Assembly: GCA_018700055.1 (NCBI GenBank)
Contig: JABISL010000038.1
Coordinates: forward strand, 1 to 64,000
Length of the DNA stretch: 64,000 nt
Reading direction: 5' to 3'
Source: a bacterium
GTDB taxonomy: Bacteria; Margulisbacteria; Marinamargulisbacteria; UBA817; JABISL01
Notes under the pieces: model-generated
Database searches by the model: none
What the model was told of the DNA's origin: nothing
What the model saw: the letters and a program-made list of their open reading frames with translations, nothing else
Translations under genes and position numbers: made by a program
Shown here: piece after piece, positions 43,201-51,725 of the stretch
How the letters are laid out: each line of letters begins with the position of its first letter
Position numbering within the stretch: position 1 is the stretch's first letter

Positions 43201-45107
43201 CGATCGATTCCATTAAACTTAATGGGTAGACTGGGGGGCGTTATGTCCGAGATGCGATACGTTTGAAGCCCTAGCCCCCTAAACGAATAGTCGGAAGGAA
43301 AACTTTTCCGATAGGAATAACTTATCTTTACTTGAGAAGCGATTACGTTTTGGAGGCTGTTTAGTTGAATGGTTCCTTCATAATAGTTAACGGTGTATTG
43401 GGCTGATGGGACCTCTTCGCTGTTAAGGACAACTTTTATTGGCCTGGACTCCTCAATAGGGTTGAATTTGGTGACTAGTATGTTATTAAGGTCTCCGGTG
43501 ACATCTACAGGAATCTCGTCTGCTCTGGCAGCAAGGAGGTCTTCTTTTACGGAGGATGACTCCTCAAGGTAGGTTGCACCAAAGCTAAGTGGCGACTCTT
43601 CTATATTTGTAGTGACCGCTCTTACCTCCAAAGCTTTGTAAGACGCTGTTATTTCGGTTGGATAACTTATTGGGTAATTGAAATAGAGCTTTCCTTCTTT
43701 GTGGCTGATTGTATAATCCACAAACTCTTTTGCCTTGTATCCAGAGACCGTAACAGTAATGTCTTGTGGCAGAATATGCCCTTTTTGAAGGTAATAAGGC
43801 CCCGGGATTCCTTTCGCCAGGATATTTTCGGTGACAGCGGCGGTTTGATAGTAGTCATATGTGATTGCTAAAGCATCCTCTTTTGAAATCTTTCGATTTC
43901 GAATAGATAAGACTCCTGAGGATTGCTTGAGTAGATAGTCTGTAACTCGCTCGAGAGGGCTTCCATTTAAGCTAACTGTTTCTGATCCAAGTACTATTGG
44001 CGCTTCGCTTAGTTGAAACTTAGGGTTAAAAGATACTTCATTCTCTGGGATTAATGTTTCAGAGATTGTTGTCGTAAGTTTGGTAACCTTGGTTTTCATG
44101 TGTGCTGGACGCCATTGGTAGTGAGCTCCCATAAATGTTTTTCTGGATAGTGATGGAATAAAATCTTGAATGGGGTTTGTGAACTCATAAATTACCTTAA
44201 TGAAGTCTATTTTTGTTTTGGGGGTCGAGAACGTTACTTGTCCTTCAAAATAATCGACTGTGTAGTCGACACCCTCTTCTAGAAGTAGGTTGTTTAGGTA
44301 GACTAAGACGGAACCCTCTAGCAGGAATTGTTTTCCAACCTTGTAGACGGTGTTGTCTGTTCCAAATGTTTCATATTTCTGAGGTTCTGACTTGGTTTGA
44401 CCGATTAAAGCAGTTCCTCTCCAGTTATCTGAGGATGATTTGACTCTAACTCCGTTTAAGGATTTTTTAACATTGATAAACTCCCCTGTATTAAACGTTT
44501 CTTCGAAGTCGCCAAAAGTTAGTTCGGTAGGGCCCTTTATAATGCCGATGTTATATTTTCCGGGGAAATCGGGCTCTTTTTCGATGTCATAACTTACGGA
44601 AAGATCTTCATCCAATTTTCCCTCTACGCTGATAAGGTATCTCATATCAAACTTTGGGGAGCCTCTAAGTACGTCATTGGGCAATTTTTTATAAATTGTA
44701 TCGTTTCGAATGGCATCTAATTTACTTATATCTGACGAGTGGTCCCGTCCGCCTACCTTTAACTCAATAAATCCATCTGTTTGAACGTCAGGATACCGAC
44801 TGTCTGTTTGGTACCTCGACATAAAAGGCATGGGCTTTTTAGTAATTTTTTGACTTGTTGGCGTGGACTTGTACCCTAAAATGGTTTCAATTTTACTGCT
44901 TTCGGTGACGAGTTTTTCGACAGGGGTGTTGGTGTCAAAATACCCTGGAAGGTAAAGTGGCTCTACCGTTTTGTTTTCTGAGGCGATTAGGTCCAAGATA
45001 TTTGCGGGTTGAATTGACGGACTGGTAGGAGTAGATTCTGCGGCATAACCTATTCCCAGGAAGCCCCCCCACAATAATAGAATTCCAACATAAATAAATC
45101 GTTTCAT
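40275..45107 (-). CDS. Giant outer-membrane protein with repeated SprA-like beta modules
   Basis: A 1610-residue protein with signal peptide (MKRFIYVGILLLWGGFLGIGYA). Between about residues 280 and 790 six modules recur with the pattern D-Y/F-x-V/L-x-Y-x-x-G-x-V/I-x-F followed by a strand I-x-V-x-Y-x-Y/F, for example EEGVDYTVDYFEGQVTF and TRGSDYFMNYEQGEFRF. The last 800 residues are dense alternating beta strands ending MLIKGTINL. Such modules occur in SprA-type outer-membrane proteins of type IX secretion; this one is shorter than SprA and no other type IX gene is certain here. It lies in a queA-this-amidase transcript. Role unknown. Confidence 0.75.
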   Translation of the reverse strand: MKRFIYVGILLLWGGFLGIGYAAESTPTSPSIQPANILDLIASENKTVEPLYLPGYFDTNTPVEKLVTESSKIETILGYKSTPTSQKITKKPMPFMSRYQTDSRYPDVQTDGFIELKVGGRDHSSDISKLDAIRNDTIYKKLPNDVLRGSPKFDMRYLISVEGKLDEDLSVSYDIEKEPDFPGKYNIGIIKGPTELTFGDFEETFNTGEFINVKKSLNGVRVKSSSDNWRGTALIGQTKSEPQKYETFGTDNTVYKVGKQFLLEGSVLVYLNNLLLEEGVDYTVDYFEGQVTFSTPKTKIDFIKVIYEFTNPIQDFIPSLSRKTFMGAHYQWRPAHMKTKVTKLTTTISETLIPENEVSFNPKFQLSEAPIVLGSETVSLNGSPLERVTDYLLKQSSGVLSIRNRKISKEDALAITYDYYQTAAVTENILAKGIPGPYYLQKGHILPQDITVTVSGYKAKEFVDYTISHKEGKLYFNYPISYPTEITASYKALEVRAVTTNIEESPLSFGATYLEESSSVKEDLLAARADEIPVDVTGDLNNILVTKFNPIEESRPIKVVLNSEEVPSAQYTVNYYEGTIQLNSLQNVIASQVKISYSYRKSFPSDYSFRGLGLQTYRISDITPPSLPIKFNGIDRIILYPGDIELEKGRDFEVTYPNDGETFQDFELKFLKGFPSQLSDFPGNDTTIKMKYNYTPDSELSQAKTQQKMIDLTMRYNVSDKLKIDAEYAHSYHDFSKSKKDGFESFTKAPENEIYVLAFEPIVEDSETIFINGVSQTRGSDYFMNYEQGEFRFINKTIPDDETVEIFYSYFQTDLPESANANALRVATAYEVQKGLTVDTEFKYIDPQFRSIGELKDEKGTLALKSGVNWAINSTNNIQTHYEKRTKINEQKQTLKTENEFITKSNLGIAGLHTTHSFRHYSLTATGSASAGQPNTESTSYETSYAFGNDELNTKFSGAVSQKIDSPESTTALVDSFLFGYGIQTFYTPKSPLLVKRFNLNPYFFTTTDKADKYLDANDLIKTTEKIGFKTNTTLIDRMDNTLSFEQQAIKLTTPSSSSNDPYYNYSSLTSYAPYRWLTTSYGLNHNESISPIAGQEDRVEDVETFRVPRFEPYFGLKHLELDGWYTKPLFGSHASYLSGKTKRRENNRKKQFLQTNQSATFSNFAPIPGVSLTSIAVENRESESADTNNINSTTFSGATINYDKINGQVKIKPTPALLQKIDYTWDFFNSKSLTNSQIDFLSGTENITTQRLSEDIHHHNVSFSPGSLGIGFLALQNVRSSYQLKTATKTDRSLLKSFLNGSSIDEGSLTLDDSAVSANIYSLGFAPLGLIDIDTAYTDQNEYYNRNRSTTTIGSLFKEIDDVAIASKASPFSFITLTSLAEFNRLNQQSAVTINITPQALRKGDYDSSLRLDESHANIGGTFSPFGLISFNGTIDHRAFDQTQVSNSAAIKDLFSQDKLTTGVALHIIEGMELFYDFSSKRLQQNAGDFSNGFEDKIGFKYRPINYKNFNVDVGFSKVRSYGFGFNEIERDNLLTASGEVLSVEIRERNDSLLMGNLNININVPLNNVRYLENLIITGEGYVKEIKDEINAGNNLFISGMLIKGTINL

Positions 45108-45114
45108 AACAACC

Positions 45115-46143
45115 CTATTTTTTGATGATCATGGCATCTCCAAAACTAAAGAATCGATATCCTTTTTCAACGGCCTCTTGATAGGCGGATAATATAATAT
45201 CTCTTCCTACGAAGGCTGATACCAGAATAAGCAAGGTGGATTTGGGAAGGTGAAAGTTGGTAATGAGCCCGTTAATTGCATTGAATTGATAGCCTGGCTT
45301 AATAAAAATTTGTGTTCGAAAGGCCCCGCTATGAAACGCACCATCTTTAAAATTGGATTCCAAGGACCTCACTACTGTAGTGCCAACGGCAATGATGTTT
45401 TTCTTTTCTTTTTTGGCTTGATTGAGACGTTGAGCCGTTTCCTCAGAAATAATATAGCGTTCGTCGTGCATGACGTGATTCTCTAGATCAATATCTCCTA
45501 CCGGTTTAAAGGTTCCTAGACCAACGTGAAGAGTAACAGCGGCAGTTTGAACCCCTTTTTCTTTTATTTGATCCATCAGATCCTGAGTGAAGTGGAGGCC
45601 TGCTGTAGGTGCAGCAACGGCACCAGGGTGATTGGCATAAATGGTTTGGTATCGTTCAGCCCAACTCTCAGGTGAGTCGGATTTGATATATGGAGGGAGC
45701 GGGACGGTGCCATTGTCCTCGATTAACTGATCGATCGGTCCATTTCCTAGAATTTCAACAGTATGTAGCCCACCGCGCGTGTTTTTTTGAACTACACGGA
45801 TTGAGCACTCAGGACTTATCTCAATAATGTCATCTACATGCATTCGACCAGCAGGCTTCATCATTGCCAGCCATAGGTTATTTGATAGAGGCTCTTCTAG
45901 AAAAACCTCGGTTTTTCCTCCTGTTTTTCGCTTGCCAATCAATCTAGCATTGATCACCTTTGTATCGTTAAATACCAAAAAATCATTAGGGGTGAGTGTA
46001 TCGAGTATTTGGTTGAATGTTGTGTGAGTGGGGTTTGAGTAAGGAGGGAATAGCCCCATTAATCGACTTTCAGTTCGGCAATCCGTTGGGGTTTGAGCAA
46101 TAGAAGAATCAGGTAAATGATAATTAAAAAGATCAGTTTTCAT
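45115..46143 (-). CDS. queA: S-adenosylmethionine:tRNA ribosyltransferase-isomerase QueA
   Basis: A 342-residue queuosine-pathway enzyme transferring the ribosyl part of SAM to preQ1-tRNA. It has FNYHLPDSSIAQTP, DFLVFNDTKVINARL, GAVAAPTAGLHFT, VTLHVGLGTFKPV and FHLPKSTLLILVSAF. ATG 46143 is taken with AAGGA ten bases upstream; a longer TTG start lacks a site. No queuosine partners are in the window. Confidence 0.95.
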   Translation of the reverse strand: MKTDLFNYHLPDSSIAQTPTDCRTESRLMGLFPPYSNPTHTTFNQILDTLTPNDFLVFNDTKVINARLIGKRKTGGKTEVFLEEPLSNNLWLAMMKPAGRMHVDDIIEISPECSIRVVQKNTRGGLHTVEILGNGPIDQLIEDNGTVPLPPYIKSDSPESWAERYQTIYANHPGAVAAPTAGLHFTQDLMDQIKEKGVQTAAVTLHVGLGTFKPVGDIDLENHVMHDERYIISEETAQRLNQAKKEKKNIIAVGTTVVRSLESNFKDGAFHSGAFRTQIFIKPGYQFNAINGLITNFHLPKSTLLILVSAFVGRDIILSAYQEAVEKGYRFFSFGDAMIIKK

Positions 46144-46160
46144 GCACGACAATTCCTTAG

Positions 46161-46178
46161 TGGGAAGTTCCCATTGTA
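46161..46178 (-). promoter_or_regulatory. queA promoter with palindrome at the start site
   Basis: Minus-strand TACAAT (46178-46173) is followed directly by the perfect palindrome TGGGAACTTCCCA (46173-46161), which covers the expected start site. It may be an operator or form the 5' hairpin of the leader. Confidence 0.4.
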
Positions 46179-46225
46179 TCTATACTTTATTGTCGGTAAT
46201 TTGAGTGTAAAAGTTAAGGAGAAAC

Positions 46226-46786
46226 TTATTTCTTAGCGGCTTTTTTTGCGGGCTTCTTAGCGGCGCTGACTTTTTTCTTTTTGTCCTCATCTTTACCCTT
46301 TTCTTCATCAGCCTCATCTTTACCCTCTTTATCAGAGGCTTCATCCTTGGTTGCGGCTGCGTCTGCGGCTTCCATATCTTCTTCGGATTCGATGCGCTGA
46401 ACAATCAGTTTAGAATCGTCACCTTTGAACTCAGGAAGGAAGCTAGTGTACTCATCAATATTGAGGAACATTTCCCCTAGATTGCTGAAGTAGGCATAGC
46501 GTTTCCAAACCTTATTTAAAAACTTAGAGATGATGATATTGTCATAGCTTTTGACTAAATCTAACATCATTTGGATACGATTAAGTCGGTTGGCTAATGT
46601 ACGTGTTTCAAGGCTAGTGTCATACCCTATTTGCATCATTACTCTGTCGAATAGCTCGCGAACCTCGTCCCCTTGAAGCAAAATATCTGTTTCAGGAATA
46701 CGATGTGATGCGGGTTCAAATATTATGAAGTTATTAAAAATAATAAAGTCATTTTTTGCGGGTTCTAAAAATTCAACAAATTTCAT
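46226..46786 (-). CDS. Unknown protein with acidic then histone H1-like Lys/Ala tail
   Basis: A 186-residue protein not recognised. Residues 1-125 look like a small alpha/beta domain (KNDFIIFNNFIIFEPASH, MQIGYDTSLETRTLANRLN, KVWKRYAYFSNLGEMF). The rest is an acidic Asp/Glu/Lys stretch followed by VSAAKKPAKKAAKK, a repeat typical of histone H1-like DNA-binding tails. It starts 58 bases after ahcY with its own -10. Confidence 0.75.
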   Translation of the reverse strand: MKFVEFLEPAKNDFIIFNNFIIFEPASHRIPETDILLQGDEVRELFDRVMMQIGYDTSLETRTLANRLNRIQMMLDLVKSYDNIIISKFLNKVWKRYAYFSNLGEMFLNIDEYTSFLPEFKGDDSKLIVQRIESEEDMEAADAAATKDEASDKEGKDEADEEKGKDEDKKKKVSAAKKPAKKAAKK

Positions 46787-46821
46787 GGTAATGGGGATAT
46801 CCTTCTGTACTAATTTTTTTA

Positions 46822-46827
46822 ATTATA
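46822..46827 (-). promoter_or_regulatory. -10 box of the histone-tailed gene
   Basis: Minus-strand TATAAT in the 58-base gap after ahcY, 35 bases before the ATG; AAGGA lies 14 bases before the ATG. Confidence 0.45.
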
Positions 46828-46844
46828 ACGGCAAGACAGATGAA

Positions 46845-48257
46845 TTAGTAGCGGTAATGTTCGGGCTTGTAAGGGCCTTCAACAGGGACGCCAATATAAT
46901 CCGCTTGTTCTTTGCTTAATTTAGTGAGCTTTACGCCCAATCTGTCTAAATGCAATCTTGCTACTTCTTCATCTAGGTGTTTAGGAAGACGATATACGCC
47001 TGTTTTATAGTCTGACTTCCAAAGTTCTAATTGGGCGAGCACTTGGTTAGTGAATGATGTACTCATTACAAATGAAGGATGCCCAGTGGCGCACCCTAAG
47101 TTAACCAAGCGACCTTCGGCTAATAGAAATATACTGTGTCCCTCTGGAAAGTCGTAACGATCTACTTGTGGCTTGATCGTGTCTTTTTTGATTCCAGGAT
47201 AATTGTTGAGTTTTTCGACCTGAATTTCATTGTCGAAATGACCGATATTGCAAACAATGGCTTGGTCTTTCATAGCTGCCATGTGTTCTATTCTTAGGAT
47301 GTCTTTGTTTCCTGTGGTTGTTACAAAAATATCAGCTTCTGGGATTGCGGCTTCTAATGTTGTCACCTCAAACCCTGCCATTGAGGCCTGTAGCGCACAA
47401 ATGGGATCAATTTCGGTAACAATAACTCTGGCTCCGAATCCTCTAAGGGATTCTGCGCAGCCTTTTCCAACGTCACCGTATCCACAGATAATGGCTGTTT
47501 TTCCGGCGATCATGACATCTGTGGCGCGTTTGATACCATCGGCTAATGATTCTTGGCATCCATATAAGTTATCAAATTTAGATTTGGTTACAGAGTCGTT
47601 TACGTTGATTGCTGGGAATAATAATTCGCCAGAGTCTAACATTTGATACAAGCGATGGACACCAGTTGTTGTCTCTTCTGATACGCCCTGTAGGTTTTTG
47701 GCAATAGCGGTCCATTTTCCAGGAGTATTTTTGAGCGATTCTTTAAGGAGGGCATTTACTACTTTTAATTCGTCATTATCAACAGGTTTGTCCAGAATAG
47801 AAGCGTCTTTTTCTGCTTGAGGTGCAAAGTGGACTAGATGAGTGGCGTCGCCACCATCATCAACGATAAGATCTGGGCCACTTCCATCAGGGAAGGTTAG
47901 CGCCTGTTCTGTACACCACCAGTATTCTTCCAAAGTTTCTCCTTTCCAGGCAAAAACAGGTACGCCAGTAGCAGCAATTGCAGCAGCAGCGTGATCTTGA
48001 GTAGAAAAAATATTACATGACGCCCAACGTACATCTGCACCTAGCGCGGTTAATGTTTCGATAAGCACAGCTGTTTGAATGGTCATATGGAGGGAGCCCA
48101 TTATCTTAGCGCCCTTAAGCGGTTGTTCTGCACCATATCGGTCGCGTAGGACCATTAGTCCTGGCATTTCATGTTCCGCCACAACAATTTCTTTTCTTCC
48201 GTAGTCGGCAAGGGATAGGTCTTTAACTTTATATGGTAGAGATGTTTGTGTTGTCAT
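46845..48257 (-). CDS. ahcY: Adenosylhomocysteinase
   Basis: NAD-dependent hydrolysis of S-adenosylhomocysteine to adenosine and homocysteine, clearing the by-product of methyltransferases. 470 residues. It has [33 protein letters not shown], the NAD motif [18 protein letters not shown] and the terminal [14 protein letters not shown]. Length indicates the class with the 40-residue insert. GGAGG precedes the ATG. Confidence 0.97.
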   Translation of the reverse strand: MTTQTSLPYKVKDLSLADYGRKEIVVAEHEMPGLMVLRDRYGAEQPLKGAKIMGSLHMTIQTAVLIETLTALGADVRWASCNIFSTQDHAAAAIAATGVPVFAWKGETLEEYWWCTEQALTFPDGSGPDLIVDDGGDATHLVHFAPQAEKDASILDKPVDNDELKVVNALLKESLKNTPGKWTAIAKNLQGVSEETTTGVHRLYQMLDSGELLFPAINVNDSVTKSKFDNLYGCQESLADGIKRATDVMIAGKTAIICGYGDVGKGCAESLRGFGARVIVTEIDPICALQASMAGFEVTTLEAAIPEADIFVTTTGNKDILRIEHMAAMKDQAIVCNIGHFDNEIQVEKLNNYPGIKKDTIKPQVDRYDFPEGHSIFLLAEGRLVNLGCATGHPSFVMSTSFTNQVLAQLELWKSDYKTGVYRLPKHLDEEVARLHLDRLGVKLTKLSKEQADYIGVPVEGPYKPEHYRY

Positions 48258-48290
48258 GATGGCAGGCGCCTCCTGTTTTTTATGAGATTC

Positions 48291-48319
48291 AGTCTACATT
48301 AAATGGTGATGAGAAGCAA
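48291..48319 (-). promoter_or_regulatory. ahcY promoter
   Basis: Minus-strand TTGCTT (48319-48314), 17-base spacer, TAGACT (48296-48291). The leader is about 27 bases. It lies back to back with the lrp-type promoter. Confidence 0.6.
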
Positions 48320-48327
48320 AAATGGTC

Positions 48328-48336
48328 TGCTATACT
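48328..48336 (+). promoter_or_regulatory. Extended -10 promoter of the Lrp/AsnC gene
   Basis: TGCTATACT, expected start near 48343. The leader contains GGGT-AGAT-ACCC (48354-48365), a small dyad just before the ribosome site GGAG, possibly an autoregulatory element. Confidence 0.6.
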
Positions 48337-48387
48337 GTTGAGTAAGAATCTATGGGTAGATACCCCTAAAAACCGGAGTTATAAAAT

Positions 48388-48885
48388 ATGGATAACCTAG
48401 ACCACCGAATTTTGACCTTACTGCAAGAAAACGCACGTCGTAATAATGATGAATTAGCCACGATGCTTGATATAGAGGTTGATGTACTTGCAAAACGGAT
48501 TGAGTCTATGGAGTCTAGCGGTGTAATTTTGAAATATACAGCACTTGTAAATGAACAGGTAATGGATGATGTATCACAACCTATTCGAGCACTTGTGGAG
48601 CTAAATATTAGTCCTGAGCGAAAAACGGGATATGACGCGATTGCGAGTAAAATTTATCAGTACCCGAGTGTAAAAGCTCATTTTTTGGTGTCGGGGCAGT
48701 TTGACTATTTGGTTATAGTGGAAGGAAGCACTCACCAAGAAATTGCTCATTTTGTGTTTGATAAGCTCGCTACCCTTGATAATGTCACGGGCACTAACTC
48801 TCATTTTGTTCTTAAAAAGTACAAAGAGAATGGCGTTGTGTTTGAAGGGGCTGCCAACGACAAGCGCGTTGCTGTTATGCCATGA
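48388..48885 (+). CDS. Lrp/AsnC-family transcription regulator
   Basis: A 165-residue regulator. Residues 1-50 are a winged helix-turn-helix (LDHRILTLLQENARRNNDELA), and residues 65-140 the ligand-binding RAM domain (VSGQFDYLVIVEGSTHQEI). A short C-terminal extension follows. Its stop overlaps the aminotransferase ATG by four bases, so it probably regulates or is coupled to that amino-acid enzyme. Confidence 0.92.
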   Translation: MDNLDHRILTLLQENARRNNDELATMLDIEVDVLAKRIESMESSGVILKYTALVNEQVMDDVSQPIRALVELNISPERKTGYDAIASKIYQYPSVKAHFLVSGQFDYLVIVEGSTHQEIAHFVFDKLATLDNVTGTNSHFVLKKYKENGVVFEGAANDKRVAVMP

Positions 48886-50039
48886 CAGCCGATTTTTCTC
48901 AGTATTTAGAATCTATTCCTTCATCTGGCATTCGTGAGTTTTTTGACTTGGTAATGTCTTCGGATGACATTATTTCTTTGGGGGTAGGGGAGCCGGACTT
49001 TACCACCCCATGGTCGATTCGCAGCGAAGCAATATATGCGCTTGAGAAGGGATATACAACATATACTTCGAACGAGGGGTTATTGTCACTAAGAGAATCA
49101 ATATCTAACTACTGCCAATCGGAATGGGGCATTAACTATAGTCCCGAGACTGAGATTTTGGTTACCAATGGAGTGTCAGAAGGCGCGGATATTGTATTAA
49201 GAGCGCTGTTGAATCCTGGTGATTCGGTGATATTACCTCAACCTGCATATGTTTGCTATGACCCACTAATCAAGTTGACCGGTGCTTCAGTAATTCCTGT
49301 TGATACGTCTAAATCGAACTTTGTTCCAGACCCCAAAGCGATTGAATCTGCGATTACAGATTCTACGAAAGCGATTGTGCTTTGTTATCCCAACAACCCT
49401 ACCGGACAGTCTATTCCAAGGGATGTTTTGGAGGCTATCGCAAAGGTGGCGAAAGCCAACGACCTTTGGGTGCTGTCAGATGAAATTTATGGCGAGCTAA
49501 GTTACGAAACGGAGTTTGTATCTATAGCGAGTTTACCTGGCATGAAAGAGCGAACGATTTTGTTTAACGGGTTTTCAAAAGCCTATGCGATGACAGGGTT
49601 TCGGATCGGTTATATATGTGGCCCCGAATCGCTTATATCTAGGGCTACTAAAATTCATCAATATAGTGCATTATGCGCATCGATTTTTTCTCAAATGGCC
49701 GCAGCAGAAGCGCTTAAGAATGGTCGAAAAGCGATGGAGGAGATGCGACAATCGTATCAACAGCGGCGCAATCTATTTGTTGAAGGCTGTCGAAAGATGG
49801 GGTTAGAAACCGCTATGCCAGCGGGGGCATTTTATTGTTTTCCGTCCGTCAAGTCGACGGGATTAGACTCGGTGACGTTTGCTAAACGACTGGTGAAAGA
49901 GGCGCGTGTTGCAGTGGTTCCCGGACCAGTTTTTGGAGACGGGGGCGAAGGGCATATTCGTTGTTGTTATGCGGCGAGTACAGAGGAATTAAAAGAAGCA
50001 TTGATTCGAATGGAAGTGTTCGTGAAGGGACTCAAATGA
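48882..50039 (+). CDS. Class I/II PLP-dependent aminotransferase
   Basis: A 385-residue fold-type I enzyme. PLP-lysine K233 is in NGFSKAYAMTGFRIGY; the YPNNPTGQ and LSDEIYGEL motifs (with the Asp holding the pyridine) and the arginine near the C-terminus (GHIRCCYA) are present. The pattern fits aspartate/aromatic or PatA-like aminotransferases; the substrate cannot be fixed. It sits in an overlapping run Lrp-aminotransferase-CvpA. Confidence 0.92.
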   Translation: MTADFSQYLESIPSSGIREFFDLVMSSDDIISLGVGEPDFTTPWSIRSEAIYALEKGYTTYTSNEGLLSLRESISNYCQSEWGINYSPETEILVTNGVSEGADIVLRALLNPGDSVILPQPAYVCYDPLIKLTGASVIPVDTSKSNFVPDPKAIESAITDSTKAIVLCYPNNPTGQSIPRDVLEAIAKVAKANDLWVLSDEIYGELSYETEFVSIASLPGMKERTILFNGFSKAYAMTGFRIGYICGPESLISRATKIHQYSALCASIFSQMAAAEALKNGRKAMEEMRQSYQQRRNLFVEGCRKMGLETAMPAGAFYCFPSVKSTGLDSVTFAKRLVKEARVAVVPGPVFGDGGEGHIRCCYAASTEELKEALIRMEVFVKGLK

Positions 50040-50593
50040 ATCTTCTAGATTTTGTTGTTATGATCGTTATTATATTTCATGCCATTAAGGGGTTTTCTCG
50101 AGGGTTGATCAAATTAATTTTCGATCTTTTTGCTTTAATAGGTGGCGTTTGGATTGCCTGGACGTTTTATCAAGATGGGTCAGTTTGGTTGATTGGAGAG
50201 TTAGGGATAAGAGAGCCCTACGCTACGTTTATTAGCTTTGGTGTGGTTTGGGGCGTTGCATATCTAGGCTTCACCTTCTTGGGCTCCATTGTAAGTAAGG
50301 CAAGTAATCCTACCGTGGTTGGTCCGCTCAATCGATTGGGCGGCTTGTTTTTTGGTGCGATAAAAGGATTCTGTTATTTGCTACCTGTATTGATTCCTTT
50401 GGCCCATGCTGATTTTCCGATGTATGCAGAATCTGAGATTGCAAAGCCTATGAGTGATTTGGTAACTAATCGGTTTGTAGGGCTAAAGTTGGAGAAAAAA
50501 GTGTTGGAAGATCCGAGTATAAAACGGGTTCAACAAGCCTTGGAAACTGGAGATACCACTGAGGTTGGGGATCTTCTAAAAACTCTGCAGTAG
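50036..50593 (+). CDS. CvpA-family membrane protein
   Basis: A 185-residue protein with four hydrophobic helices (VVMIVIIFHAIKGFSRGLIK; IFDLFALIGGVWIAWTFY; FGVVWGVAYLGFTFLGSIV; FGAIKGFCYLLPVLIPL). The pattern F-RG-I and LGGLFFGAIKG is typical of CvpA. ATG 50036 overlaps the aminotransferase stop as ATGA. The family is linked to colicin V export and envelope functions; role here is inferred. Confidence 0.85.
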   Translation: MNLLDFVVMIVIIFHAIKGFSRGLIKLIFDLFALIGGVWIAWTFYQDGSVWLIGELGIREPYATFISFGVVWGVAYLGFTFLGSIVSKASNPTVVGPLNRLGGLFFGAIKGFCYLLPVLIPLAHADFPMYAESEIAKPMSDLVTNRFVGLKLEKKVLEDPSIKRVQQALETGDTTEVGDLLKTLQ

Positions 50594-50660
50594 TAGCGGC
50601 TAACCGATTACAGGTTGCAAGGCATGGGTTTGTGAGGGAAAATGTGGCTAGGAGACAGCT

Positions 50661-51725
50661 ATGTGGAAAGGCCTAATCGAAGAATATAGACAGTATTTAC
50701 CTGTCAGCGATGCAACACCAGTTATCACTCTTCAAGAGGGAAACACCCCCTTGTTACGAGCGGATCGTTTGGCAGCAGCCATTGGGTGCCCCGCAACGAT
50801 TCACCTTAAGTATGAAGGGTTGAATCCTACAGGGTCGTTTAAGGATCGCGGTATGACAATGGCGATATCAAAGGCCAAAGAAGAAGGCGCGGAAATGGTA
50901 ATTTGCGCCTCTACTGGAAACACTTCGGCCGCAGCCGCAGCGTATGCAGCAAGAGCGGAAATGAAGTGTGCGGTATTGATTCCTGAAGGAAAGATTGCCT
51001 TAGGTAAATTGGCCCAGGCTGTCATGCATGGCGCGACAGTGCTTCAAATAAAGGGAAACTTTGACGAAGCGCTAAATATCGTGAGAGATGTAGCGGATCA
51101 AACGCCGATTGCTTTGGTAAATAGTGTAAATCCCTATCGTATACAGGGTCAAAAAACTGGTGCCTTCGAAGTTGTAGATCAATTAGGCGATGCGCCAGAT
51201 TATCATTTTATCCCTGTCGGGAATGCCGGAAACATTACGGCGTATTGGATGGGGTATAAAGAGTATTCGGATCATGGAAAATCAACAAAACGTCCCAAAA
51301 TGATGGGGTACCAAGCCGCTGGGTCTGCGCCTATAGTGCTGGGCCATCCGGTAGAAAATCCTGATACGATTGCTACGGCAATTCGAATTGGAAACCCTGC
51401 GAGCTGGGCCTTCGCTGAAGCGGCTAGAGATGAATCTGGCGGCACTATAGATAGCGTTACTGACGAAGAAATCACCGAAGCCCAAAAACTTTTGGCTCAA
51501 TACGAAGGGGTGTTTTGTGAACCTGCTTCCGCTGCTTCGGTTGCAGGGATTATCAAGCATCACCGAGATGTAGGCTTATCCGACTCAGAAGTAGTTGTAG
51601 CAACGTTAACTGGTCATGGACTGAAAGACCCAAATAGAGCTATCGAAATTGCCTCAGCACAGCCCAGGAGTGTCTCTAGTGACCGCTCAGAAGTGCAGGA
51701 CATATTGATGGCTGAACTAGAGTAA
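50661..51725 (+). CDS. thrC: Threonine synthase
   Basis: PLP enzyme making threonine from phosphohomoserine. The 354-residue protein has EGNTPLL, the PLP-lysine K61 in [27 protein letters not shown] and [14 protein letters not shown]. It has the length of the shorter bacterial class. AGGAGA precedes ATG 50661, and its stop overlaps the next ATG as TAATG. Confidence 0.95.
   Translation: MWKGLIEEYRQYLPVSDATPVITLQEGNTPLLRADRLAAAIGCPATIHLKYEGLNPTGSFKDRGMTMAISKAKEEGAEMVICASTGNTSAAAAAYAARAEMKCAVLIPEGKIALGKLAQAVMHGATVLQIKGNFDEALNIVRDVADQTPIALVNSVNPYRIQGQKTGAFEVVDQLGDAPDYHFIPVGNAGNITAYWMGYKEYSDHGKSTKRPKMMGYQAAGSAPIVLGHPVENPDTIATAIRIGNPASWAFAEAARDESGGTIDSVTDEEITEAQKLLAQYEGVFCEPASAASVAGIIKHHRDVGLSDSEVVVATLTGHGLKDPNRAIEIASAQPRSVSSDRSEVQDILMAELE

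Noticed and set aside
48258-48387. SAH riboswitch upstream of ahcY
   Set aside because: I could not find the conserved SAH riboswitch core; ordinary promoter and GGAGG are present.
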